From Collybiopsis luxurians FD-317 M1 (Eukaryota > Basidiomycota > Agaricomycetes > Agaricales > Omphalotaceae): a DNA stretch of 64,000 nt. The position numbers and the translations under genes are program-made. The notes below the pieces were generated by a model. The model worked only from the letters and a program-made list of their open reading frames with translations. It had not been told where the DNA came from and did no database searches. Below are positions 48,101-59,330 of this stretch, one piece after another. The stretch spans positions 1,068,320-1,132,319 of the forward strand of contig KN834755.1 in assembly GCA_000827265.1 (NCBI GenBank). Direction: 5' to 3'. Each line of letters opens with the position of its first letter. Positions within the stretch are counted from its first letter, which is position 1.

Positions 48101-50455
48101 TGAAAACAAACATCTCTTTGCAATAACTTATTAGTGTACTAAGTTTCTGTGTCCATCTTGGGAAACGCCGCACAGGGACACCAAGAGTTGGACAGCGGCG
48201 ACTCTGGCGGAATCCAATTCCTAGCGGCGATAGAGCCTAACGAGCCTGACACGCATACATACAATGGAAAAAGAGTACAAAGAAGACCAAATGCGGTCAT
48301 CATTCACGTACACCCATGGCTCACCCTCCTCGACGAAGAATTCAAGAGGGCCGGAGCCGCACTGAACATTGGAAATCAAAAAATACAATTTTTGGAACAT
48401 CCTCAACTGTGGCATTTGTACAGTGCACACTTTTACTAACCACAGCCCAATACGAGCAATTAGTATTCAGTAATTCAGCGTATATACGCCATTGGAGCTG
48501 GAGCCTGCCATCGAATTGACGTGGGCAGAGAAATCACGCTGAACGTTGATGGTGTATGGATGTAACCAAATTTCTTCCCGATCAGCCATCGTTCAATGCC
48601 AACAGTCTAGCGATAGCCAACATACATAATAACGTCGACTGTGTTATTTGGTTTTTTTTATGTACGCATTTATCATCACCCGTGATGGACGAAGCTTTGA
48701 GGAATGAAGTAATTATGTGGAGCAGAAAGAATTTAACGACTGGTCGTCGTTCTGTCCAACAACTTGTCGTATTTAGCTCCTCAGGCCGCACTTAGCTCCT
48801 TCAACAAATACATACCCATCACTCGTTACTGGTTCTGACCCTAGCTTCGGGCCACTAATAAGTAGGGCTCTGTAAGCTTGCATAGTAAGCATTTTAGCTC
48901 ACCGCGACTTTACCGTCTTGTCATGCACGGAGAAACCCGTTAGAGGATGCATTCAGTTATCATCGATTCGGATTCACAGATTGCTCGATAGGTACTAAGG
49001 AAGAGCCTTATGGACTTGAACTATAATTACCATATGTTTGGGAGATAACGGTTTGACGTGAGTACCATTTCAGACTTTTCGCATCCAGGTCTGGACCTTT
49101 TTCGAACAGCGTTATGCCAGTGTAAATCAGTAGTCAGGGGCGGCGCTGGTTGGAATGCATCCATACATAGGTGTTCGCAAAATTTCACCCACAGAGACAT
49201 GCCTGATGATACATGAACGAAAATCCCAACTTTTGTCGGTTTATCTGGATAATATTAACCAAAAGGCCAGGTTAAGCAGACACTTACGAGTCCAGAAAGC
49301 TCAAGCTTCGTACGTGGTTCTCTCTCACCGGATATTGGCTCTTTTAGTGACACCGGAAAGACCTTTTTCAGGACTTACGCACGTTCAAAAGAAACGAAAG
49401 TTTGGAAACATGGCATCAGATTCGCCAGTCCCCACTTTCCGAAGCTGAACCCGCGGACAACTGCAAGCAAGGTTCAACTGTACGTGTACTTACCTCGATC
49501 CGTCTGAGCCCTATTGGTTACTGGAAGTATATCTACATCTACATGCTGAATGATCCCCTAAACTAATTGGAGATCCACAGTCCAACACTCAACGTTCGCC
49601 ATTAATATGTTTATCAGCTCTCAAAAAATTAGCAATTGTTCCTCGACTCGCTGAGTGCATATGAAAAAGTGCAGATTCGTAATGTACACAGCGCCACACC
49701 ATACGGACGCTGCATAAGCTCACGGAGACAGCGAAGTTCTATAGGATATGTATAATGGAAAACCGAGTTCTCCGTATCGACACGGACAAACTTTTTTTTT
49801 TACTCTTATCGTGAAAATTGGACAGAGTATAGAGCTCTCGAAAGAAAAGTGAGAATAAGGAATTTCTTTGGCTGAGGCTTATCGCAGCCATACTCATGCA
49901 AGACGAGAGAATACCGGAGCAAATAAGCTCGAAATTCTCAAAGCTCGAGGGAATAGTGACCTCTCCTGTCTGTCCCCCAAGCTCACGAACACAAACCAAA
50001 ACTCATGGCAAGAGGAATTTCACGGACGTGCGTCCCTTTCACGAATATCGGAATAATTCCGCTCCACGCATTTTTCCGAGATAAGAGGATCCCTCAATTT
50101 GGTAACGGTCAAAGCTGGTTCTATTGGCCCGTCTCCTCGTGCCTGATGGCGCTGAGGGCCCACACACTGGACCCACGACTACCCACGTGGCAGTTGTCTC
50201 GTTTCCAGGTGCTTAGGCTTGGCTTTAAACCCACTTAACTACCGATGACATCCATGGAAAACCTTCATGTCTGAGCAGCTCGGTAAGTATTATCATTTCC
50301 GAGTCGACCCGGTGCTCGCCAACTCGTTGAAAGCTGCCAACGTTCTCGCAATTTTGAATTCTATATGGGTCGTCGTATATGTTCTCTGGAAACGGATATC
50401 GCCTTTCATTGGTTATTTCGATGTATACTCAAGGAGAGGCTGTTGTATGCACTAT
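45126..50455. other. Gene-poor region
   Basis: Five kilobases without a recognisable gene. The first few hundred bases are the 5' region of the AreA-like gene. The longest open frames (47117-47467 and 48149-48439, + strand; 47748-48032, minus) show no domain or splice partner I recognise. A 70-codon frame at 50267-50479 with a hydrophobic stretch ends at the left boundary of the segmental duplication. Confidence 0.45.
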
Positions 50456-50956
50456 CTTCAATGTCTAGGAGGACGTTGAAATGCTGGATGCCTCTCGGCG
50501 CGACTATATATGAAGTAAGAGAAGTAAAGTGGAGCCGCTGTTAGTATGACTTGCATTCGAGAGCGTAAAAAACAGGCGTTCAGATAGATAACCGGTGCCG
50601 AGTCTGGCTTTGGCTGACTGATACAGCCGCTTGCATTCTGATTTTTTCAACGCTGTTATACTCGTATTTGCTTGCCCTATACCAAATCGTACGGAAACAT
50701 CCGACGACGCCGCTGTGGGTCGAAATCAACGAAATAGCGTTGAAAAAATCGCAACTGCCAAACTTTATGCCAACGGCTGTATACAAAATCAGAGTGAAGC
50801 CGACGAAGAACCGCCTTCGAGCTAGAAGTATCGGAGCCAGTAAATTTCGAGAGTCTACAGTATACAAGATATCAAAAGCAGTGCCCTAAGATTGATGAAA
50901 GGCTTCTCACGCCGCATAAATTGGTTGAATGGTGACTGCTGCAGTCAGACTTTGGA

Positions 50957-51193
50957 TTGCTTGAGTTTAATCACATAGATTGTGACCAGTTCATATATGC
51001 GCTGTACCGAGTTTTTATTTACCATCGTCAGTACGTAGACCAGGACTCCATATACAGATTACCAGCTGAATACAACTGGCCGCCGAGCTGCGGTAGTATA
51101 GCATGGGCGGCGTGGATTCCTTTCAATGAACAAAGATTCTGTTGTTATCAGCCTCCCGGCGAGTTGTTTGCCATTATGCAGTGTGACTCGTGA
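50957..51193 (+). CDS. Unrecognised open frame, intact only in the left copy
   Basis: A 78-codon frame containing YRLPAEYNWPPSCGSIAWAA and QRFCCYQPPGELFAIMQC, ending at a possible exon boundary. In the right copy (about 55810-56045) the same frame has three stops: CAG to TAG, TAC to TAG and TGG to TGA. A further open stretch, 51338-51571, may be another exon (its right-copy form reads INAPPEMDWEAELSLGIPF). I do not recognise the family. Confidence 0.3.
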   Translation: MLEFNHIDCDQFIYALYRVFIYHRQYVDQDSIYRLPAEYNWPPSCGSIAWAAWIPFNEQRFCCYQPPGELFAIMQCDS

Positions 51194-51949
51194 GTACTGT
51201 TAGAAACAAGCTCACTCAGTCAGAGAAGGCCTCAGAGAGGGGATCGATGAATGGAAAGAATCAATCAATCTACTCTACTACAAGTGCAGTATTAGAATAA
51301 CAAATATAGGAATGACTATGAAGAACATGAAATAACAATGAAGAGATGGGATAATATAAGGAATATGTATGAGGAAGCGGAAGTAAAGATTGGAGCGGAA
51401 CGGACAAGCAACCCATATGTCAATGTTTCTCAGCAAGTACTGTTGTTAGAGCTAAACCAAATTTTACACTTCCATGCAGTGGACAGTCATACATATATAT
51501 CAATGCACCTCCGGAAATTGGGAGGCAGAGCTTTCACTTGGGATCCCATTTGTGTTTCACAACTCTTTTGAACTCTACATTCGAGTATGACCCTCCAGAC
51601 ATTTCAAGGAGATCTCGATAATGAGCAACCTAAATTTGCTGCTGAAACTTGAGCTTCGATGGTAAACCCTAGAATGAAGTTCATCTTAGGAAATCAAGAC
51701 CGGGGTTTGCTGTTGCTATGTTACTACTAGGGTATCATTGAGCGCGGTTTTGGAACTGAGTGCACAGTACTCATAGGGTTTAATCACCCCGCTCTCCCTT
51801 TAGCATATTATTTTCCTACAGTCGGTGGTCGATTTGAAGAAAATTCCTGAACAGGCAGTGTAAAACTACATCCCTACTCTCTCCTATTAGTGTATGGTCG
51901 TAGATAATCATTAGCCTTTTAATCAAGATTCTAGATAGATGAAGATATC

Positions 51950-52367
51950 TAGCAAGAAAACCGGAGCCGGAGAGTCCTACAACAGTGAGAGCCGCGAGGA
52001 TAGTGCCACGAGCTGGTTCAGTGTAGATCACTTTGGTAACAACTACGCCACAGACAGCTGCTTAAAGGAAAGGATCGATTATTTGTAACATTGGTATTGT
52101 AATAAATATCCATGTGCTCGGCGATTTTGACTGTGGCTGTTCAAAGAGTAGTAAAATCTACTTACAATCTAACAAAAGTGGCTTCCCGTGCCGATTTCTC
52201 AAGACCGGTCTGAACACGTCCGACTGTCCAGGCTGTTTCTCTTTCATGTATAGAGATATTCGTGCATGACCCTTTGTGGCATGTGGGGCATAATGCGTAA
52301 CACAGCCATCCATTGCGATCGTCATCGGGGAATATCGACCTTTTCGATGTGCGCTCGAGATGTTGAG
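51950..52367 (-). pseudogene. Truncated ISG12-like gene, left copy
   Basis: The stretch GVVVTKVIYTEPARG to LTVVGLSGSGF corresponds to the first half of the ISG12 domain. An in-frame TAA lies at 52062-52064 where the right copy has CAA, the donor after GCTA is lost, and no second-half exon follows. Just upstream is a relic of the 15-bp microexon (CCACAGTCAAAATCG). Before that, an open exon-like segment at 52166-52367 ends in GTAAGT and encodes a Cys/His-rich stretch (WLCYALCPTCHKGSC). This may have been an ISG12 gene with a different N terminus. Confidence 0.6.
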
Positions 52368-52466
52368 CTAGATCAAAGCAACAGTTATTCTATAGGTCGA
52401 CAGTAGTTGTACAAGAAATCAGGCGTGTACTCGTATTTATAACGATGTACGGAATGTAGAAATATG

Positions 52467-53299
52467 TTAATTCCTTCGACTGGTTCGAACTAGATAAATC
52501 CCGACACCAGCAACAAGCCCAACCGTTCCAGCACCGAAGATGAGAACCGGAGGAGACGCGACTACGCCGGTAACACCAATGGATGTCAGGCTGGAAAATA
52601 AGCCAGTGGTATTTGCCCCATAGAATACTGACTCAGCTAAAGCCGCCCAGGAGCCTGCGGAGAGATAGACAGAATAAAAATGAAGGCCAGAAGCTATGCT
52701 CCAATATCAACGTATTGCACATACTAGCGGCGATACCAGAGCTTGTAAACCCCACAGCGCCTAGAGCTGTGACGATAAGGGGAGGTCCTGCGGTGTAGGT
52801 AACCCCTGCAACGACTACAGTACCTGTGGCAGCTTCGAGGAAAGGGTGTTCGGGGCCACTTCGTGTTGTAAACCATGTTAAGCAAGCTGACATCCTATCT
52901 CTGCAAGTATGTTACCCACCCCTGCGAGCTTTGGGTGTTGAAAGACCATTTGTATCCCAGTGTCCATCTCTGACGATACGAAGATGACTCACCATGCAAT
53001 TCTCTTAGGATAGACTTGAAGATGTCCCAGACTTCCTCTGGATTCTTTTCCTTGCTGTCAATGTTCTCCTTGAATCCGCGCATAGCCGGTTGCGTACTTT
53101 CTGACATGAAGTAGAGTGCAACATTCACCCACTGAGCGCGAGGGATGCCAGCCCTTTCAGAGATGCTTTCAATCTCGTCCAGGAAGCTATCTACGTTCTG
53201 GTCTGTGGATCCTGAATAGATGGTCTGCCGATGTTCGTCGGCCGCGATGGACAATCTTCTCTTCAATTCAGCCTCTGAAAGTGGTTCGTTGAGAGTCAT
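52467..53299 (-). CDS. Gag-like/ISG12 fusion, cassette 2 (left copy)
   Basis: Minus-strand exons 52993-53299 (307 bp), 52725-52886 and 52467-52654 (188 bp) close in phase, 218 residues. The first and last exons have exactly the sizes of their equivalents in the + strand gene at 27928. A single Gag-like domain (QNVDSFLDEIESISERAGIP, ALYFM, WDIFKSILRELHG) precedes an ISG12-like domain (GVTYTAGPPLIVTALGAVGF, then SWAALAESVFYGANTTG). The middle-exon acceptor is uncertain: the site used in the right copy (TTACAG) is TTACAA here, so the upstream acceptor at 52887, in an open frame, is proposed. The gene lies 1.2 kb downstream of the truncated membrane gene. Confidence 0.75.
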
Positions 53300-54483
53300 C
53301 TTAGAGTGCGGATGATGAAGGTTACAGAGTAAGGTTTCCTGGTTTTTCCTGTGTTTTATAGAACATCTTACTGTACATCTCGTAATGTTTAGAGTTTTTG
53401 CGGTAAGACTACTTGACTAGATCGGGACAATCCGACTCGCTAAAACCGTTTAGATGTGCTCCTGCATTTCCACATTGTTAGATGAAGTACTGCAGAAGAA
53501 TCGTCAACTCAGCTATCGGAAGGAGATTGGAAGATGACCTGGTAAACGTTATGGGTGGTTACAACTGAGTTGTACCAGACAGTGTATCAAGCCCCTTAGA
53601 AAAGCAGCCTGCCTAGGCCCAGAACTTTGCATCAAAATTGTAGTCATCAAGATAGATATACTCCACACACATTGACGCTTCTTTGTATCGGGGAATAACG
53701 GCCCCGAAATTTAGCTGTAACATCATGATCAGTTCTGGAATTTAGCGCCAACCAGCAATTCGACCGGAGCTTAGAATTATCCGGACGCCAGGGTCCTTGA
53801 TCGCGTACGTTGTATGTAGTCAAAGCGCTGTGAGTATACGAGTTATCAACTAGAAGAACCTCTTACTAAAGTCAGTTCGCCTTTGCGATCGAGATAGCAA
53901 TGTATTGTTGTGTTTTGCTCCCTTCCCTTAAGGATCATGGTATCTGCCCTGGAGGTGACCATCGATATCGAAGTTGCGGTCTAAACGGACTTTAGAGACT
54001 GCCTATGTAGAAGGGGAAGACGTAAGCAAAGAACAAAAAGGGCAAGGAGAGGTTGAGTACTCGTGTACTTTTGGTAGCCATCGCGAGAGAGTCTTTATAA
54101 ATGTGGAACTGGGCGGCTTGAGGTTTATATAGAGACCTGCGAGGTGAGAATGCTTTAAAGAGAAAGCTGGATAAGAATCAGTGAGTTTGAGCTGGAAATT
54201 CTGTCACTGTAGCTTATGCTGGGTTCATTAGAAGCAAAGATCCACCCAGCACCCTAGAAAAGGAAAGGAGAAGGTCCGGACTCGGAGCACTATCAATGTT
54301 CACTTGCAACTTTTACTAGAGGAGTCGAAGCATTCGGAAGGAGTGTTGGTAACTGAGGAGCCTTTGCACTGGTTATCTAGCCACTTCTTGGAGAAAATGG
54401 CGACCGAATAAATGATTTCTGGTTTTGCCATCTCGAGTAGGTAAACATCCAGTACAGCTCGATGAAACATTATCAGTCACCAA
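53300..54483. other. Cassette 2 intergenic region
   Basis: It corresponds to the 1.2-kb spacer of cassette 1 (26702-27927). It keeps the TATATAAA-type box near 54125-54132 and the relics of the small spliced frame, here with an in-frame stop. Confidence 0.5.
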
Positions 54484-54866
54484 TTACACATGAGGGATGA
54501 AATTAGTCCATTCTACCTCCTGCAAGGCTCCACTCGGAAGATCTCGAAGAAGAACAAGTGCGAGAATAAAAATAGTAAGTCGCGAAATAATATACACTGC
54601 AAAAATGACTAGATAAGGCTGGGTCCAAGTAAGCAGAGGGAGTACTATCTTGGACATAATGAAGAAGCGAATGGGGTACTCAATCAGGAGATGATTGCGA
54701 GGCCAAGCTAAAAGGCCTACCAGCAGCTGAATAGCCAAGATACTTATCGGGGAGCACGTAATGTAGAGTGAAGTGCTCCTCCATAACACCTGCTCAACCC
54801 TAGAAGGAAACTGGAATGTCCAGGCCACACAATGGATGGCACCAAAGACTGTTCCGATAAACATCT
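54484..54866 (-). pseudogene. Membrane protein, truncated at the duplication junction
   Basis: Only the C-terminal 125 or so residues remain, from MFIGTVFGAIHCVAWTFQF to VEWTNFIPHV. At 54866 the homology to the complete copy (59331-60921) stops and left-end duplication sequence begins, so the gene was cut by the tandem duplication. Confidence 0.9.
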
Positions 54867-55095
54867 GCATCTTCAATGTCTAGGAGGACGTTGAAATGCT
54901 GGATGTCTCTCGGTGCGATTATATAAGAAGTAAGAGAAGTAAAGTGAAGGTGCTGTTAGCGTGACCTGCATTGGAGAACGTAAAAAACAGGCGTTCGGAT
55001 AGATAACCAGTGCCGAGTCTGGCCTTGGCCGACTGATACAGCCGCTTGCATTCTGATTTTTTCAACGCTTTTTTACTTGTATTTGCTTGCCCTAT

Positions 55096-55521
55096 TAGGC
55101 CCCTACCCAACCTGTCTATGAAGTTTATATGAAAGCTGGTCTAATGAGGGCCTGTCGATAGACAGGCTGGGAGATCTCGGAGCTATTTGGGTGGTGCGCA
55201 CGGAGTTTGAATTTCTCGTCCCGACCATTACTATTTATCAAACAGTCAGCTTTGGGGACAGTGAAATAGTCAAGTATGTACTGAAATATTATAGATATTG
55301 GTATTACAATATAAAATTTTCTGTAAATGAGGATCTCGCAAGCATTTTGCTTAGTGCATTTAGCGGAATCAGTGGAAGTGCCGACGAGCCGACAGCTGTC
55401 AAGGGTACAAGTGCAAATTTCAAACTCCGTGCGCACCCATCTAAATTCCGAGATCTCCCAGCCTGTCTATCGACAGGTCCTCATTAGATCGGCCTTCATA
55501 GACAGGCTGAGTACGAGCCTA
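55096..55521. mobile_element. Mutator-like MITE with 9-bp target duplication
   Basis: A 426-bp insertion flanked by TTGCCCTAT at 55087-55095 and 55522-55530. The left copy of the segmental duplication has one TTGCCCTAT (50672-50680), that is, the empty site. Inverted termini of roughly 100 bp start TAGGC and contain CCTGTCTATGAAG and the hairpin CCTGTCGATAGACAGG. Long inverted repeats with 9-bp duplications are typical of Mutator-like elements. No transposase is encoded. Confidence 0.93.
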
Positions 55522-56789
55522 TTGCCCTATACCAAATCGTACGGAAACACCATCCGACGACGCCGCTGTGGGTCGAAATCAACGAAATAGCGTTGAAAAA
55601 ATCGCAACTGCCAAACTTTATGCCAACGGCTGTATACAAAATCAGAGTGAAGCCGACGAAGAACCGCCTTCGAGCTAGAAGTATCGGAGCCAGTAAATTT
55701 CGAGAGTCTACAGTATACAAGATATCAAAAGCAGTACCCTAAGATTGATGAAAGGCTTCTCACGCCGCATAAATTGGTTGAATGGTGACTGTTGCAGTCA
55801 GACTTTGGACTGCTTGAGTTTAATCACATAGATTGCGACTAGTACATACATGCGCTGTACCGAGTTTTTATTTACCCTCGTCAGTAGGTAGACCAGGACT
55901 CCATATACGGATTACCAGCTGAATACAACTGGCCGCCGAGCTGCGGTAGTATAGCATGAGCGGCGTGGATTCCTTTCGATGAACAAAGATTCTGTCGTTA
56001 TGAGCCTCCAGGCGAGTTGTTTGCCATTATGCAATGTGACTCGTAAGTACTGTTAGAAACAAGCTCACTCAGCCGGAGAAGGCCTCAGAGAGGGGATCGA
56101 TGAATGGAAAGAATCAATCAATCTACTCTACTACACGTGCAGTATTAGAATAACAAATATAGGAATGACTATGAAGAACATGAAATAACAATGAAGAGAT
56201 GGGATAATATAAGGAATATGTATGAGGAAGCGGAAGTAAAAGATTGGAGCGGAACGGACAAGCAACCCATATGTCAATGTTTCTCAGCAAGTACTGTTGT
56301 TAGAGCTAAACCAAATTTTACACTTCCATGCAGTGGACAGTCATACATATATATCAATGCACCTCCGGAGATGGATTGGGAGGCAGAGCTTTCACTTGGG
56401 ATCCCATTTGTGTTTCACAACTCTTTTGAACTCTACATTCGAGTATGACCTCCAGACATTTCAAGAAGGTCTCGATAATAAGAAACCTAAATTTGCTGCT
56501 GAAACTTAAGCTTCAATGGTCAAGCCTAGAATGAAGTTCATCTTGGGAAATCAAGCCGGGGTTTGTTGTTGTTATGTTACTACCAGGGTAACATTGAGTG
56601 CGGTTTTGGAACTGAGCGCGCAGTACTCATAGGGTTTAATCACCCCGCTCTCCCTTTAGCGTATTATTTTTCCTACAGTCGATGGTCGACTTGAAGAAAA
56701 TTCCTGAACGGGCAGTGTAAAACGATATCCCTACTCTCTCCTATCAATGTACGGCCGTAAATAGTCATTAGCCTCTTAATCAAGATTCT

Positions 56790-57250
56790 AGAAATTGTTG
56801 ATAGATGAAGATAACTAGCAGGAAAGCCGGAGCCGGAGAGTTCTACAACAGTGAGAACTGCGAGGACAGTGCCACGAGCTGGTTCAGCGTAGGTCACTCC
56901 GGTAACAATTACGCCACAGACAGCTGCTTGAAGGAAAGGATCGATTATTTGTAACATTGGTATCGTAATGAATATCCATGTGCTCGGCGATTTTGACTGT
57001 GGCTGTTCAAGGCAAGTTCAAAGAGTAGTAAAATCTACCTACAATCTAACAAAAGTGACTTCCCGCGCCGATTTCTCAAGACCGGTTTGAACACATCCGA
57101 CTGCCCAGGCTGTTTCTCTTTCATGTCTAGAGATGTTCGTGCATGACTCTTTGTGGCATGTGGGGCGTAATGCGTGACACAGCCGTCCATTGCGATCGTC
57201 ATCGGGGAATATCGACCTGTTCGATGTGCGCTTGAGATCTTGAGCTAGAT
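56790..57250 (-). pseudogene. Truncated ISG12-like gene, right copy
   Basis: Same arrangement as 51950-52367: DPFLQAAVCGVIVTGVTYAE to SGSGF without the left copy's stop, but no second-half exon. The upstream exon-like segment (about 57043-57240) is open here too, although its C/H pattern has changed (for example C to R). Confidence 0.55.
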
Positions 57251-57343
57251 CAAAGCAACAGTTATTCTATAGGTCGACAGTAGTTGTACAAGAAATCAGG
57301 CGTGTACTCGTATTTATAACGATGTACGGAATGTAGAAATATG

Positions 57344-58176
57344 TTAATTCCTTCGACTGGTTCGAACTAGATAAATCCCGACACCAGCAACAAGCCCAAC
57401 CGTTCCAGCACCGAAGATGAGAACCGGAGGAGACGCGACTACGCCGGTAACACCAATGGATGTCAGGCTGGAAAATAAGCCAGTGGTATTTGCCCCATAG
57501 AGCAGTGACTGAGCTGCAGCCACCCAAGATTCTGCGGAGACGTAGATAGAATAAAAATGAAGGCCAGAAGCTATGCTCCAATATCAACGTATTGCACATA
57601 CCAGCGGCGATACCAGCGCTTGTAAACCCCACAGCGCCTAGAGCTGTGACGATAAGGGGAGGTCCTGCGGTGTAGGTAACCCCTGCAACGACTACAGTAC
57701 CTGTGGCAGCTTCGAGGAAAGGGTATTCGGGGCCATGTCGTGCTGTAAATCATGTTAAGCAAGCTGACATCCTATCTCTGCAAGTATGTTACCCACCCCT
57801 GCGAGCTTTGGGTGTTGAAAGACCATTTGTATCCCAGTGTCCATCTCTGACGATACGAAGATGACTCACCATGCAATTCTCTTAGGATAGACCTGAAGAT
57901 GTTCCAGACTTCCTCTGGATTCTTTTCCTTGCTGTCAATGTTCTCCTTGAATCCGCGCATAGCCGGTTGCGTACTTTCTGACATGAAGTAGAGTGCAACA
58001 TTCGCCCACTGAGCGCGAGGGATGCCAGCCCTTTCAGAGATGCTTTCAATCTCGTCCAGGAAGCTATCTACGTTCTGGTCTGTGGATCGTGAATAGATGG
58101 TCTGCCGATGTTCGTCGGCCGCGATGGACAGTCTTCTCTTCAATTCAACCTCTGAAAGTGGTTCGTTGAGAGTCAT
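57344..58176 (-). CDS. Gag-like/ISG12 fusion, cassette 3 (right copy)
   Basis: Minus-strand exons 57870-58176 (307 bp), 57602-57742 (141 bp) and 57344-57531 (188 bp) close in phase, 211 residues. All three sizes equal those of the + strand gene. One Gag-like domain (MTLNEPLSEVELKRRLS, FLDEIESISERAGIPRAQW) is followed by GVTYTAGPPLIVTALGAVGF, GIAAESWVAAAQSLLYGAN and a short basic tail (VRTSRRN). A microexon like that of cassette 1 could lie in the first intron but is not needed for the frame. The complete membrane gene lies 1.2 kb upstream on the same strand. Confidence 0.8.
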
Positions 58177-59330
58177 CTTAGAGGGCGGATGATGAAGGTT
58201 ACAGAATAAGGTTTCCTGGTTTTTCCTGTGTTTTATAGAACATCTTACTGTACATCTCGTAATGTTTAGAGTTTTTGCGGTAAGACTATTTGACTAGATC
58301 GGGACAATCCGACTCGCTAAAACCGTTTAGATGTGCGCCTGCTTTTCCACATTGTTAGATGAAGTACTGCAGAAGAATCGTCAACTCAGCTATCGGAAGG
58401 AGATTGGAAGATGACCTAGTAAACGTTATGGGTGGTTACAACTGAGCTGTACCAGACAGTGTATCAAGCCCCTTAGAAAAGCAGCCTGCCTAGGCCCAGA
58501 ACTTTGCATCAAAATTGTAGTCATCAAGATAGATATACTCCACACACACTGACGCTTCTTTGTATCGGGGAATAACGGCCCCGAAATCTAGCTGTAACAT
58601 CATGATCAGCTCCAGTGTTCAGCGCCAACCAGCAAGTCGACCGGAGCTTAGAATTATCCGGACGCCAGAGTCCTTGATCGCGTACGTTGTATGTAGTCAA
58701 AGCGCTGTGAGTATACAAGTTATCAACTAGAAGAACCTCTTACTAAAGTCAGTTCGCCTTTGCGATCGAGATAGCAATGTATTGTTGTGTTTTGCTCCCT
58801 TCCCTTAAGGATCACGGTATCGGAGTTGCGGTCAAAACGGACTTTGGAGACTGCCTATGTAGAAGGGGAAGACATAAGCAAAGAACAAAAGGGCAAGGAG
58901 AGGTTGAGTACTTGTGTATTTTTGGTAACCATCGCGAAAGGGTCTTTATAAATATGGACCTGGGCAGCTTGAGGTTTATATAGAGACCTGCGAGGTGAGA
59001 ATGCTTTAAAGAGAAAGTTGGATAAGAATCAGTGAGTTTGAGCTGGAAATTCTGTCACTGTAGCTTATGCTGGGTTCATTAGAAGCAAAGATGTATCCAG
59101 CACCCTAGAAAAGAAATGGAGAAGGTCCGGAGCACTATCAACGTTCACTTGCAATTTTTACTGGAGGAGTCGAAGCATTCGGAAGGAGTGTTGGCAACTT
59201 GAGGAGCCTTTGCACTGATTATCTAAGCCACTTCTTGGAGAAAATGGTGACCGAATAAATGATTTCTGGTTTTGCCATCTCGAGTAGGTAAACATCCAGT
59301 ACAGCTCGATGAAACATTATCAGTCACCAA
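58177..59330. other. Cassette 3 intergenic region
   Basis: Homologous to the cassette 1 spacer, with a TATATAAA-type box near 58972-58984 and a frame-shifted relic of the small spliced frame. Confidence 0.5.

Larger units (their letters stand above)
50456..54866. repeat. Segmental tandem duplication, left copy
   Basis: About 4.4 kb, directly repeated at 54871-59710. Both copies begin CTTCAATGTCTAGGAGG and end at ATAAACATCT inside the membrane-protein gene. This copy contains an unknown open frame, an ISG12 pseudogene, a Gag-like/ISG12 gene and the truncated 3' part of the membrane gene. The copies differ by scattered substitutions, small indels and one MITE. Confidence 0.93.

Noticed and set aside
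50580..50867. Minus-strand 95-codon frame repeated at 55496-55720
   Set aside because: It is shared only because of the segmental duplication, and its N-terminal part is antisense to an equally open + strand frame; no evidence favours coding.
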